30,548 nt of DNA from Lentisphaeria bacterium (GCA_017456805.1 JAFTIQ010000065.1:1-30548); one strand, 5' to 3'. Shown: positions 22,234 through 30,548, counted from the stretch's first letter. Notes: a model not told the origin generated them from the letters alone. Program-made: numbers and translations.

Positions 22234-25200
22234 ATGCCGGGACACATTAACACACAGGATGGGAACTATGCAGCAGCATACGTCGCTTATGCTTTGAGCG
22301 AAACTGCAGCGATCTACCCCATCACACCGTCATCCAATATGGGTGAATGGGTCGACCAGTGGGCAAGTGAACACAAGACCAACATCTGGGGCAAAGAAGT
22401 CAGCGTTGCAGAAATGCAGTCTGAAGCCGGTGCCGCAGGTGCAGTCCATGGATGTCTTGCAGCTGGTTCTCTTACAACCACTTACACTGCATCTCAGGGT
22501 CTTCTTCTGATGATCCCGAACATGTACAAAATTGCCGGGGAACTTCTTCCGACCGTTTTCCATGTTACCGCAAGATCTCTTGCATGTCAGTCACTTGCAA
22601 TTTTTGGTGACCACTCTGACGTGATGGCATGCCGCAACACTGGTTTTGCAATGCTCTGTGCAAACTCTGTTCAGGAAGAAATGGATTTGGCTCTGGTTGC
22701 ACACCTTTCCACCTACAAATCCAAAGTTCCGTTCCTGCAGTTCTTCGACGGATTCCGTACCTCTCACGAAGTTCACAAGTTTGAAGAAATCCCCTACGAA
22801 GAAATCGCAAAACTTGTTGAACCCCAGTATATTGAAGAATTCCGCAACCGTGCTCTCCGTCCCGAATCCCCCATCTGTAAAGTTGGTGCTCAGAATGGTG
22901 ACGTTTACTTCCAGGGCCGCGAAACTGTCAACAAGTTCTATGATGCATGTCCTGCAATCGTTCAGGAAAAGATGGATGCAGTTGCAAAAGTCACTGGACG
23001 CAGCTACAAACTGTTCGACTATGTCGGTGCTGAAGATGCAACCGATGTGATCGTTGCTATGGGTTCTGCTTGCGAAGCAATCGAAGAAACCATTGCTTAC
23101 CTCAATGCAAAACGCGGAACCAAATACGGTCTTGTCAAAGTCCGTCTCTACCGTCCGTTCTACACCGAAGCATTCCTCGCAGCTCTGCCCAAGACTGTCA
23201 AGAGAATCGCTGTTCTCGACAGAACAAAAGAACCCGGTGCAATCGGCGAACCTCTCTATCTCGACGTCAAAGTCGCAATCAACAATCCTGCAATCACCAT
23301 CATCGGCGGACGTTACGGTCTTTCTTCCAAGGACTTCACTCCCTCCATGATCCTTGCAGTTTACAAGCACCTGGAAAAAGAAGGTTTCCACGGATTCACC
23401 GTTGGTATCGAAGATGACGTGACCAACCTTTCTCTTCCCATCGACGAATACATCACCACCGAACCCGAAGGAACCACAGCATGTATGTTCTACGGTCTCG
23501 GCGGCGACGGTACAGTCGGTGCTAATAAGACCACAATCAAGGTGATCGGTAACCTGACCAACAAAGATGCTCAGGCATACTTTGCATACGACTCCAAGAA
23601 GTCCTTCGGTCTTACCTGTTCTCACCTGAGATTCTCTGATGCGCCCATCAAGTCCACCTATCTGATCACCAGCCCCGATCTCGTTTCCTGCTCCTGCGCA
23701 GCTTACATCGGACGCTATGACATGCTCCGCGGACTCAAGAAAGGCGGTACCTTCCTGCTGAACAGCCACTACTCCAACGACGAAGTCTTTGGAAAACTGA
23801 CCCGCGACATGCAGGAATACATCATCAAGAACGAAATCAAGTTCTACAACGTGAACGCTGAAGCAATCGTCAAGAACATGCCCGGACTCCGCGGCAAAGG
23901 TGCAAACACTGTTATGATGGTTGCCTACTTCAAGGTTTCCGGAATCGTTCCGTTTGACAAAGCATCCGAAGAAATGAAGCACCTCAACGCAAAAGCATTT
24001 GCGAAGAAGGGTCAGGCTGTCATCGACATGAACAACCAGCTGGTTGATATGGCTGCTGATGCTTGCCAGGAAGTCAAAGTTCCTGCATCTCTCGACGGAG
24101 TTCCCTGCGTTGAACCCCAGAAGCTCATCCCCGATGATGCTGATGAATTCGCAAAGAAGATCATCGAACCCTCCATGCGTAACGATGGCGACTCCATCCC
24201 TGTCTCTGCAATGAGCATCGATGGTACACTCCCCACCGGAACCGCAGCTCTCGAAAAGCGCGGATTTGCTCCGAAGGTTCCGAGATGGGTCGCCGCAAAC
24301 TGTATTCAGTGCGGTATCTGTGCTTCTTCCTGCCCCCACGCAGCAATCCGTACCAAGCTGATCTCCGAAAAGGATCTCGCTGGAGCACCTGCCACCTTCA
24401 CCGTCAAAGACGCTATGCCGAAGTGCGACGATCTGAAGTTCAAAGTTCAGGTCTATGTCGAAGACTGTATGGCTTGCGGTGTCTGTCTTGATCAGTGCCC
24501 GATGCGCGACAAAGAAGGCAAACAGGCTCTTGTCTGGTCCACCCTCGAAGAAGAACGCGCAGCAGGCGAAAATGCAAACGAAGCATTCTTCGAATCCACC
24601 CCCGACAACGTCATGGGTAAGAACACCACAGCAACCGTCAAGGGTGCTATGCTCCGCAGACCTCTCTTTGAATTCTCCGGTGCTTGCGCAGGCTGCGGTG
24701 AAACTCCGTACGTCAAGCTGGTCTCCCAGCTCTTCGGGGAAAACATGGTCGTCGCTAACGCAACCGGATGCTCCTCCATCTACGGCGGAACCTTCCCGAC
24801 CATTCCGTACTGCAAGACCAAAGACGGACGCGGTCCCGCTTGGGCTAACTCTCTCTTCGAAGACAACGCAGAATTCGGTATGGGTATGCGTATGGCAGTC
24901 GATGCAAACCGTGCAACTCTGAAAACCTACTGCGAAAAAACACTTGCTTGCGACAAAGCACCTGCTGATCTCAAAGAAGCGATCCAGAATGCACTTGCAC
25001 ACTGGGATAACTCCAAGACCGACGAAGCATTCGCAGCTCAGAAAGCAGCAAAGGCTGTCATCGCCAAGTATGCAACTGAATGCGATTGCGCTGATCTGGC
25101 AAAGATCAACGAACTCTCCGATTACTTCTGCGATAAATCCGTCTGGATCATCGGTGGTGACGGATGGGCAAACGATATCGGTTACGGCGGAATCGACCAC

Positions 25201-25776
25201 GTTGTTGCTTCCGGCAAGAACGTCAATATCCTCGTCCTTGACACCGAAGTTTACTCCAACACCGGCGGACAGGCTTCCAAAGCAACCCCGACCGCTGCAG
25301 TTGCAAAATTCGCAGCAGGCGGTAAGAAGACCTACAAGAAGAACATGGGCTTCATGTGCATGAGCTACGGCTATGTCTATGTCGCATCCATCGCTCTCGG
25401 TGCAGATAGAACTCAGGCTCTCAAGGCATTCCAGGAAGCAGAAGCATGGGATGGTCCGTCCATCATCTTCGCATACGCTCCCTGTATCGCTCACAACATC
25501 GATATGAGCAAGACCCAGACCGAACAGAAACGCGCTGTCGAATGCGGTTACTTCCCGCTCTACCGTTACAACCCGGCAAACGAAGCTGCTCCCTTCACTT
25601 GGGACGTCAAGAAGCCGGCAAACGGTCAGTTCCAGGACTTCATCCGCTCCGAAGGCCGTTACAAAGGTCTGATGAAAGCAAATCCGGAAGAAGCTGAAGC
25701 TCTGTTTGCAAAAGCAGAATCTGATGCCGCAAAACGGATGGAATTCTATCAGGAAGTTGGAAAACTGATGAAGTAA
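22234..25776 (+). CDS. nifJ: Pyruvate:ferredoxin (flavodoxin) oxidoreductase
   Basis: A 1180-residue single-chain PFOR that oxidises pyruvate to acetyl-CoA and CO2 and reduces ferredoxin in anaerobic metabolism. In order: the pyruvate-binding domain I (YPITPSSNMGEW near 29-40), domain II, domain III with the CoA-binding region, and the two-[4Fe-4S] ferredoxin domain (CIQCGICASSCP from 690, CMACGVCLDQCP from 745). The TPP domain follows, with the proximal cluster cysteines (CAGCGE from 818) and GDGWANDIGYGG near 974-985. LDTEVYSNTGGQASKATPT follows. Length and order are those of the family. The strong SD, the tight promoter and marked preference for C-ending and a few A-ending codons point to very high expression. 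A long antisense open frame is a by-product of that bias. Confidence 0.97.
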   Translation: MPGHINTQDGNYAAAYVAYALSETAAIYPITPSSNMGEWVDQWASEHKTNIWGKEVSVAEMQSEAGAAGAVHGCLAAGSLTTTYTASQGLLLMIPNMYKIAGELLPTVFHVTARSLACQSLAIFGDHSDVMACRNTGFAMLCANSVQEEMDLALVAHLSTYKSKVPFLQFFDGFRTSHEVHKFEEIPYEEIAKLVEPQYIEEFRNRALRPESPICKVGAQNGDVYFQGRETVNKFYDACPAIVQEKMDAVAKVTGRSYKLFDYVGAEDATDVIVAMGSACEAIEETIAYLNAKRGTKYGLVKVRLYRPFYTEAFLAALPKTVKRIAVLDRTKEPGAIGEPLYLDVKVAINNPAITIIGGRYGLSSKDFTPSMILAVYKHLEKEGFHGFTVGIEDDVTNLSLPIDEYITTEPEGTTACMFYGLGGDGTVGANKTTIKVIGNLTNKDAQAYFAYDSKKSFGLTCSHLRFSDAPIKSTYLITSPDLVSCSCAAYIGRYDMLRGLKKGGTFLLNSHYSNDEVFGKLTRDMQEYIIKNEIKFYNVNAEAIVKNMPGLRGKGANTVMMVAYFKVSGIVPFDKASEEMKHLNAKAFAKKGQAVIDMNNQLVDMAADACQEVKVPASLDGVPCVEPQKLIPDDADEFAKKIIEPSMRNDGDSIPVSAMSIDGTLPTGTAALEKRGFAPKVPRWVAANCIQCGICASSCPHAAIRTKLISEKDLAGAPATFTVKDAMPKCDDLKFKVQVYVEDCMACGVCLDQCPMRDKEGKQALVWSTLEEERAAGENANEAFFESTPDNVMGKNTTATVKGAMLRRPLFEFSGACAGCGETPYVKLVSQLFGENMVVANATGCSSIYGGTFPTIPYCKTKDGRGPAWANSLFEDNAEFGMGMRMAVDANRATLKTYCEKTLACDKAPADLKEAIQNALAHWDNSKTDEAFAAQKAAKAVIAKYATECDCADLAKINELSDYFCDKSVWIIGGDGWANDIGYGGIDHVVASGKNVNILVLDTEVYSNTGGQASKATPTAAVAKFAAGGKKTYKKNMGFMCMSYGYVYVASIALGADRTQALKAFQEAEAWDGPSIIFAYAPCIAHNIDMSKTQTEQKRAVECGYFPLYRYNPANEAAPFTWDVKKPANGQFQDFIRSEGRYKGLMKANPEEAEALFAKAESDAAKRMEFYQEVGKLMK

Positions 25777-25798
25777 TTCACCGGTTCTCATGACTGAG

Positions 25799-25829
25799 AA
25801 AGGGTCCGTTGAAAGACGGACCCTTTTTT
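25799..25829 (+). terminator. Rho-independent terminator of nifJ
   Basis: A perfect 11-bp stem (25799-25809 with 25816-25826), a 6-base loop, and a T-run to 25829. It ends 14 bases before the start codon of the next gene. Confidence 0.92.
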
Positions 25830-25843
25830 CTTACAGGTTTACT

Positions 25844-26800
25844 ATGGAGAATACAAAAAAATCTCAAGCAACAGGAATTTTCTGGGCAGCACTGAGCGTG
25901 GTCTGCTGGAGCACTCTTTTCCCTGCAGTCAGTTTTTTGCTGAATCGCGGGAACGTGGATTGTTATACCATGGGACAGATCCGTTTCGTTCTTGCCGGAA
26001 TCATCATGCTCGTTGTTTATTCCATTGCAAAACGGACGATCCCCGTGCATGGGATTCAGAAGGCTGATTGGCTGAATCTGATTATCCAGAGCATTTTTGC
26101 AGCGGGAATGAGCTGTTCTTTATTCTACGGACAAAGTCTGGGACTCCCGGTCGTCAATGCAGCGATGCTGGAAGCGGAAGCCCCTTTACTGATCTTTATT
26201 CTCGGAATCTTTATTCTTCATAATAAGACCTCGCTTCTCCAAACGATGGGGCTTGTCTTCGGGTTCGGAGGGAGTCTCTTTGTTCTGAAGGTGATCAGTG
26301 CAGACGGGTTTATGATCAAATCGTTTACGAGCGGCGACACAATGGTTGTGATCGGTGCTGTCTGCTGGGCTCTTTACACGGTATTGTCCAACCGGACGAT
26401 CAAACGGATCGGCGGGCTTCTTTATACCGGATGGAGCGTTCTTTTTGCCGGACTCTGGATTCTGATTTTTCAGCTCCTGTTCAAACGTCCATGCTGTTTC
26501 CCAACAGAATTACCGGATCTGGTATGTACGTTCTACCTTGGTTTGATTCCGACCGCTCTTGCTTTTTTTGCCTGGAACAATGCACAGCGTTACATTTCCA
26601 CCGGCTTGCTGGCGATTTCCGGATATTTTACGCCGATTCTGACAGCGCTTCTGGGTTGGCTTCTGTTCCGTGAAAAAATCACATGGATTCAGGGGGTCGG
26701 CATGTTTCTCGTGATCGGTTCGGCATTGATCGAACCGGAAATTTCTGATTTGCTCCGGTCTTCCTGGAAAAAATTATTCCATCAAAGCAAGAATCCGTAA
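25844..26800 (+). CDS. EamA/DMT-superfamily transporter
   Basis: A 318-residue inner-membrane protein with about ten hydrophobic helices in two EamA halves. The first half starts GIFWAALSVVCWSTLFPAVS and the second VVIGAVCWALYTVLSNRTI. Family blocks near the end of each half are visible (NAAMLEAEAPLLIFILGIF; ISGYFTPILTALLGWLLFRE). Such proteins export amino acids, nucleosides or other metabolites; the substrate is unknown. The start at 25844 is preferred, because the earlier in-frame ATG at 25790 would translate the nifJ terminator. The SD is weak (ACAGG) and there is no obvious promoter of its own. The 3' end overlaps the converging M28 gene by 27 bp. Confidence 0.87.
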   Translation: MENTKKSQATGIFWAALSVVCWSTLFPAVSFLLNRGNVDCYTMGQIRFVLAGIIMLVVYSIAKRTIPVHGIQKADWLNLIIQSIFAAGMSCSLFYGQSLGLPVVNAAMLEAEAPLLIFILGIFILHNKTSLLQTMGLVFGFGGSLFVLKVISADGFMIKSFTSGDTMVVIGAVCWALYTVLSNRTIKRIGGLLYTGWSVLFAGLWILIFQLLFKRPCCFPTELPDLVCTFYLGLIPTALAFFAWNNAQRYISTGLLAISGYFTPILTALLGWLLFREKITWIQGVGMFLVIGSALIEPEISDLLRSSWKKLFHQSKNP

Positions 26801-27649
26801 GATCAAATCAGCCGTTTTTCCAAGGCTTTCCGGATCGATTTTATTGATTGTGTCATGGGGAGTATGCCAGAAAACATTTCCCGGACCGTATTCAAAGTCG
26901 ATCAAATCGACTGCCGGGATACCCGCTTCCAAAAACGGGACATGATCGTCAAGCACTTCTATTTTTCCTTCTCTGACAACATGCTGCAAGTTCAAATCTG
27001 CGGCGGCTTGCAGGACAATTTTTTTGAGTTCCGGCGAACCGTTTGCGGGCAATGAAATCGCCCAATCCTGATCACCGACCATATCGGCAAGAATCATTGC
27101 CCGGGCATTTCCGGCATAATCCTTTGCGGCTTTCCGGCTGCCATGCAAACCGTCGGCAGGGCCATAAGAAAGCTGACACTCTTCTCCGTCAAAAAAAATA
27201 AAATGAACAGGAAACGGAAGTTGTTTCTCTTGAGATGTCAATGTTTTCATCACGGTGAGAAGCACAGCGACTCCGGAACCGCCATCATTTGCCGCTTGAA
27301 AATCGGGAGAAAGTTCCAGTTTTTTAGCGTCGTAATGAGCTGCAAGGATAACGGGTTTTCCTTTTCCGGGCAATTTGGCGATCACATTCCGGAAAGTCAT
27401 ATTTCCTTTGGGAGTCTGATCGGTAAACGAATCAATTTCCGCATTAATTCCCGGCATTGAACGGGCTGTTTTCAGGATCAGTTCCGCAGTTTTTTCCGCA
27501 CCTGGAGTTCCGGAATGACGGGGGATGATTTGTACTTGTTTTTTGACCATTTCCATTGCAAAGGCGCGGTCAGCCGGCTCAAATGATCTTGGTTCGGAAG
27601 AACATCCGGCAAGAACCAGAAGGGCGAGAAGCGGGAGTCCGGCTCTCAT
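26774..27649 (-). CDS. M28-family lipoprotein, glutaminyl-peptide cyclotransferase-like
   Basis: A 291-residue exported zinc enzyme. The N-terminus has a lipobox (LAGC, Cys16), so it should be membrane-anchored outside the cytoplasm. The metal and catalytic residues of M28 are visible: His105 in AAHYDAK, Asp122 in ANDGGSG, the Glu pair 156-157 in DGEEC, Asp189, and a late His in FWHTPHDT. The stretch FFDGEEC with GPADGLHGSRKAAKDY matches the glutaminyl cyclase branch rather than ordinary aminopeptidases, so formation of N-terminal pyroglutamate is a good guess. Peptidase activity remains possible. It is the last gene of the ftsA-ftsZ operon, overlapping the FtsZ stop by four bases, which is unusual company for this family. 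Confidence 0.85.
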   Translation of the reverse strand: MRAGLPLLALLVLAGCSSEPRSFEPADRAFAMEMVKKQVQIIPRHSGTPGAEKTAELILKTARSMPGINAEIDSFTDQTPKGNMTFRNVIAKLPGKGKPVILAAHYDAKKLELSPDFQAANDGGSGVAVLLTVMKTLTSQEKQLPFPVHFIFFDGEECQLSYGPADGLHGSRKAAKDYAGNARAMILADMVGDQDWAISLPANGSPELKKIVLQAAADLNLQHVVREGKIEVLDDHVPFLEAGIPAVDLIDFEYGPGNVFWHTPHDTINKIDPESLGKTADLILRILALME

Positions 27650-28857
27650 TTTGCGGAATGTCCTTTATCAATGATGATTCCCCTGCGCTGATAGGTGGGA
27701 ATATCCAGATCTTCGCCGTCATGCATGACCGGAACCGTATTGATAAAGATCCCTTTGGAGAAGTTGGTCAATTCCAGGAAGCCCTGCTCCAGTTCGGGAG
27801 CTGATTTTTTCTTCTTCGGACTCCGTCTTGCTGCCGGACTTTTCTTTTCCTGAACATCTTCCGTTTGAGCGGGAAGTTTTGCTTTTTCAGATTCATCGTA
27901 GCGGATCGTTACGACAGCAATCTGCATTGCATTTCCCATAAAGGATGCCGTGCTGAATCCGGAAATCACTTCTGTATTTTTTCCGGCAAAAGCAGCAACA
28001 GATTCCAAGGTCCGCTTCATTTCTCCCAGCTGCAAGCCGGGTCCGGCGCACACGCTGACGATCATTGCATCAGCTTCAGCCATTTTATCCACGCCGCCCA
28101 GGAAGGGGGATTCCACAAGCTGTTTGAGTGCGGAAGCTGCCCGATCCGGAGATTGTTCCGTTGCAAAACCGAGCCCGATTCCACAGGAACATTGACATTT
28201 CTTTCCTCTGAGGATCGCCATAAACCCGGCGTAATCCACATTAAAGGAGTTCTTGCAGTTCAAAATTCCGCAAATACCGATTGCTGTCCGGGCGAGTTCA
28301 TCGCTGGATTTAGCGAAGGCGGTCTCCACCGGGCAATCCGGCGGAAGCATGGAAAAAAGCAAATCATTGGGAAGCCGGATGAGGATATCCGTAACCGGCA
28401 AAAGCTGATCAATGCAATCAGCCGCGGCTTTTCTGCGGGCGAAAGATTCAAAAGAAAAGGGAGTCGTCAGCATGAAAACAGAGGGGATTTTTCTGGAACG
28501 GATGGTACTTGCAACGGTTCGGATCCCGCCGGTGGAAACTCCTCCGCCAAGTCCTGCAATGACAATAATAAAGCGATATCCGCCGGTGATCAGCTCCATA
28601 ATGCGCTGACGTTCACCGGCAATTGCCTGTTCGCCCCGGATCACATCTCCGCCGCAGCCGGAACCTTCGCCCCAACTCCAATCACCTCCGGCGGCAAGGA
28701 TTTTCACTTTTGGATCCAAAGCATTCAGCGCAGCACGATCAGTGTCGATCACAGCTGTATCCAGACCGTTGATTCCCTGAGCAGCGATCCGGGAAACAAC
28801 ACTGCCCCCTGCTCCGCCCAAACCAAGTATCAGAACTTTTCCACTATTTCCGCTCAT
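27646..28857 (-). CDS. ftsZ: Divergent FtsZ cell-division GTPase
   Basis: A 403-residue FtsZ homologue. The Rossmann start GLGGAGGSVVSRI (12-24) and VIDTDRAALNAL (36-47) are typical. The tubulin signature, normally GGGTGTG, reads GGGVSTG (104-110). The T7 synergy loop, normally NxDFAD, reads NVDYAG (206-211), so the second catalytic Asp is Gly211. After a Lys/Pro/Glu-rich linker (about 322-358) the C-terminal tail GEDLDIPTYQRRG (381-393) keeps the conserved FtsA/ZipA-binding motif. It is directly downstream of ftsA (one-base overlap). So it probably still forms the division ring or a partner filament, but GTP hydrolysis may be weak or altered. PVC-lineage FtsZ proteins are known to be divergent; whether this is the only FtsZ in the genome cannot be told here. 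Confidence 0.88.
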   Translation of the reverse strand: MSGNSGKVLILGLGGAGGSVVSRIAAQGINGLDTAVIDTDRAALNALDPKVKILAAGGDWSWGEGSGCGGDVIRGEQAIAGERQRIMELITGGYRFIIVIAGLGGGVSTGGIRTVASTIRSRKIPSVFMLTTPFSFESFARRKAAADCIDQLLPVTDILIRLPNDLLFSMLPPDCPVETAFAKSSDELARTAIGICGILNCKNSFNVDYAGFMAILRGKKCQCSCGIGLGFATEQSPDRAASALKQLVESPFLGGVDKMAEADAMIVSVCAGPGLQLGEMKRTLESVAAFAGKNTEVISGFSTASFMGNAMQIAVVTIRYDESEKAKLPAQTEDVQEKKSPAARRSPKKKKSAPELEQGFLELTNFSKGIFINTVPVMHDGEDLDIPTYQRRGIIIDKGHSAK

Positions 28858-30128
28858 TATTTAGAAAACACTTTCGATACACGTTTCATCTTGTTCATCA
28901 GACCGCCTGTGATGTTTTCAAAGACGTCTGCCACATTGACCAGAGAAATTCCTTCTCCCTGACCACTCAGTTCCATAACATATTTTACGGCTCCGCAGAC
29001 CGCAGAATACCGCGGATCCCGAAGCTGTTCGTTCATTCCTGCAATCTCGACCGGTGCAGCGATCCGTTTATGGCACCCCAGCACGCCCGAAGCAAACTCT
29101 GCAATTGCAGGGATCTTTGCTCCGCCGCCAGTCAAAACCAATCCGGCCTGGAAGGACTGCATGACGCCCCGGGATTCCAATTCTGCCTTGAGAATCGTAA
29201 AAGTCTCCTGCAAACGCAAATTGATGATCTTTTCAATGGAAGAAATCGGAATATCACGGTGGATCACATCGTTGACTGATGAGATTTCCAGATAAACATC
29301 ACCCGCATTCCGGGCAGCTTCCAGCCGGCCGTCAATCAAAAGTTTTCTGGTAAGAGAAACCGGAAGATCAAGCCCGATGGCAAGATCATTGGCAACATTA
29401 TCGATTCCGACAGGGATCACGCCGGAAACAACGATTCCGTTCTGAATGATCCCGACATATTCCATCACCCCTGCCCCGACATCCAGCAGGAGCACACCGT
29501 TTTCCATTTCGTCACGGGTCAACGTTCCATAAAAAGAGGCAACCCCGGTAAAGATATCGCGGATATCTTTTTCAAAGCCGGCTTCCCGCAGCAGTTCCGC
29601 AGCCATGTTCCGTTTTGCCTGTTCTGCAAGAATGATATGAAGCACGGAATCCAGCCGGGAGGCTTCACAGCCCAGAGGATCTTTCACTTGAAGGTTTTTA
29701 TCCAGAATATAACAGCTGGTAAACAGTTCCACATCCGTCATATTCGGCGGAATCGGCACACTCATCTTTGCTTTTTCGTCAGCATCATGAATATGTTCTT
29801 CTGTAATCCGTTTATCAGAGGAGTAGATCATAGAGCACCCTTCCCCGCGAACGGAAGTGATACTTCTGCCGCTGATCAGGAAATAAACATCGCCGCGCCC
29901 CAGATAGCTTCCGACGGCATCATCGGCGGCCTCAAGGACTTTAGAAAGGATTTGTTCCGTTTTGGAAACATCGGCAATATCCCCTTTGACGATTGCGCCG
30001 TTGGAATCAGCGGAAGAGAACCCCAGAATTTCCGGTTCGCGGTTCTTTCCGACCGTGCAATGGAGCACCGTGATCTTGGATGTTCCGAACTCTATTATTG
30101 TAAAAAAAGACTTTTTGCCTATCGCCAT
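28857..30128 (-). CDS. ftsA: Cell division protein FtsA
   Basis: A 423-residue actin-like membrane tether for FtsZ. The phosphate-1 motif is IIEFGTSKIT (11-20), with Glu13 where most FtsA have Asp. Domain 1C lies at about 85-165. The phosphate-2 motif is LLLDVGAGVMEYVGI (213-227) and the adenosine motif LVLTGGGAKIPAI is near 337-349. The C-terminal 15 or so residues (GLMNKMKRVSKVFSK) form the amphipathic membrane-binding helix. The start is preceded by GGAAGAGAG. It is the first gene of an operon with ftsZ and the M28 lipoprotein. No mur or ddl gene lies upstream in the window. Confidence 0.92.
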   Translation of the reverse strand: MAIGKKSFFTIIEFGTSKITVLHCTVGKNREPEILGFSSADSNGAIVKGDIADVSKTEQILSKVLEAADDAVGSYLGRGDVYFLISGRSITSVRGEGCSMIYSSDKRITEEHIHDADEKAKMSVPIPPNMTDVELFTSCYILDKNLQVKDPLGCEASRLDSVLHIILAEQAKRNMAAELLREAGFEKDIRDIFTGVASFYGTLTRDEMENGVLLLDVGAGVMEYVGIIQNGIVVSGVIPVGIDNVANDLAIGLDLPVSLTRKLLIDGRLEAARNAGDVYLEISSVNDVIHRDIPISSIEKIINLRLQETFTILKAELESRGVMQSFQAGLVLTGGGAKIPAIAEFASGVLGCHKRIAAPVEIAGMNEQLRDPRYSAVCGAVKYVMELSGQGEGISLVNVADVFENITGGLMNKMKRVSKVFSK

Positions 30129-30299
30129 CTCAAACTCTCTTCCAAATCATGATTTACAGTGACAATATGCCACTGTTTTTCATATTTTCAAGAGGCAAAA
30201 GAAAAAAAACTTTATCTTTCGCTTTTAAAAGAGGTAATTTCAAAAGTCCGGCAAAATTTGGCTGAAAAGAAATTGCTGATGAAATGGAAATGGTAGTTT

Positions 30300-30337
30300 G
30301 AGCGTGGCTACTCAAAGAGTAACCACCGAAAACGCTC
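30300..30337. repeat. Interrupted hairpin upstream of ftsA
   Basis: An outer stem GAGCG/CGCTC (30300-30304 with 30333-30337) encloses an inner stem TGG-TACTC/GAGTA-CCA around a three-base loop, each side with one bulged base. No T-run follows, so it is not a terminator. It may be an operator or an RNA fold in the 5' leader. Confidence 0.5.
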
Positions 30338-30447
30338 CATTTTCAGATCTCTGCAAGAATTTTCAGACATTTTTGAAGACTTTTGAAATTGGCTCAAAAG
30401 AAAATTCTTTTTTTTGCAAGGCGTATTTTTTTGATAATTGAAAATTT

Positions 30448-30543
30448 AAACGCACAATTCATGGAAACAGGTTAAGATATTGTGCGTTTAGTGTTACAGT
30501 GGATTTTTTTAATCTCTTTCAGAGGTGAATTTGTGCGTTTAGT
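30448..30543. repeat. Repeated GTGCGTTTAGT motif (one inverted, two direct copies)
   Basis: AAACGCACAAT at 30448-30458 is a perfect 11-bp inverted repeat of 30479-30489. The word GTGCGTTTAGT occurs at 30482-30492 and again at 30533-30543, 51 bp apart. Three copies within 96 bp suggest a binding site cluster or the edge of a repeat that continues outside the window. Confidence 0.5.
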
Positions 30544-30548
30544 TCTGC

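Larger units (their letters stand above)
30129..30548. other. Upstream region of ftsA with hairpin and repeats, no gene
   Basis: No convincing coding region is visible. The stretch is AT-rich and contains a hairpin at 30300-30337 and a repeated GTGCGTTTAGT word near the window edge. Promoter elements for ftsA should lie here but none stands out. Confidence 0.5.

Noticed and set aside
22591..25791. A 1066-codon open frame on the minus strand opposite nifJ
   Set aside because: It mirrors nifJ, has low-complexity Cys/Val/Phe/Asp-rich composition, no SD and no recognisable domain. It arises from the codon bias of nifJ.
1..30548. tRNA, rRNA or CRISPR features
   Set aside because: No cloverleaf with a T-arm word, no rRNA segment and no regularly spaced direct repeats were recognised by eye on either strand.

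Overview
The window reads as ordinary chromosome from an anaerobic, sugar-degrading bacterium. The best guess is the Lentisphaerota/Victivallales branch of the PVC superphylum. This is inferred from three things together: a prepilin-type (FTLIEL) protein beside a glycosidase and an AraC regulator, a cluster of glycan enzymes with a pyruvate:ferredoxin oxidoreductase, and a very divergent ftsA-ftsZ pair. No 16S rRNA, tRNA, CRISPR array or intact transposase is visible.

Layout. 1-2538: a prepilin-like gene runs off the left edge (minus strand). It is followed by a GH29 alpha-L-fucosidase (minus) and a divergent AraC-family regulator. The prepilin and fucosidase promoters carry the same tandem operator. 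2539-4616: a zinc-ribbon membrane protein (minus) and a left-handed-beta-helix acetyltransferase. 4648-4833: a leftover 3' tail of a sodium-pump decarboxylase beta subunit (oadB-like) with its terminator. 4914-8115: a GH42 beta-galactosidase and two paralogous secreted repeat proteins. 8118-8367: a 250-bp inverted-repeat element. 8390-10269 (minus): pheA followed by a lone ABC ATPase. 10433-12013: a probable small structured RNA and a sigma-70 gene. 12261-16706: nifU-nifS-rfbG-rfbH, four overlapping genes that join Fe-S cluster assembly to CDP-deoxyhexose synthesis; RfbH itself is a [2Fe-2S] enzyme. 16764-21061: rhamnulokinase, CE4 deacetylase, SGNH/SASA esterase and an FAD-dependent oxidoreductase, probably one sugar-utilisation operon. 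21205-21934: a micro hairpin transcript unit and a SLOG-fold gene (minus) preceded by a strongly base-paired leader. 22234-25829: nifJ (PFOR) with a strong SD, strong codon bias and a clean terminator. 25844-26800: an EamA transporter. 26774-30128 (minus): ftsA, an atypical ftsZ and an M28/glutaminyl-cyclase-like lipoprotein in a tight operon. 30129-30548: upstream region of ftsA with hairpins and repeats.

The genes together suggest host-glycan or plant-glycan use: fucose, galactose and rhamnose release and catabolism, deacetylation, pyruvate oxidation by PFOR. A surface deoxysugar pathway and the cell division core lie alongside. The most unusual items are the double-FTLIEL prepilin leader interrupted by palindromic coding repeats, the duplicated AraC-type operator, the SLOG gene with its structured leader RNA, the candidate RNA upstream of the sigma factor, and an FtsZ with altered catalytic residues but an intact FtsA-binding tail.
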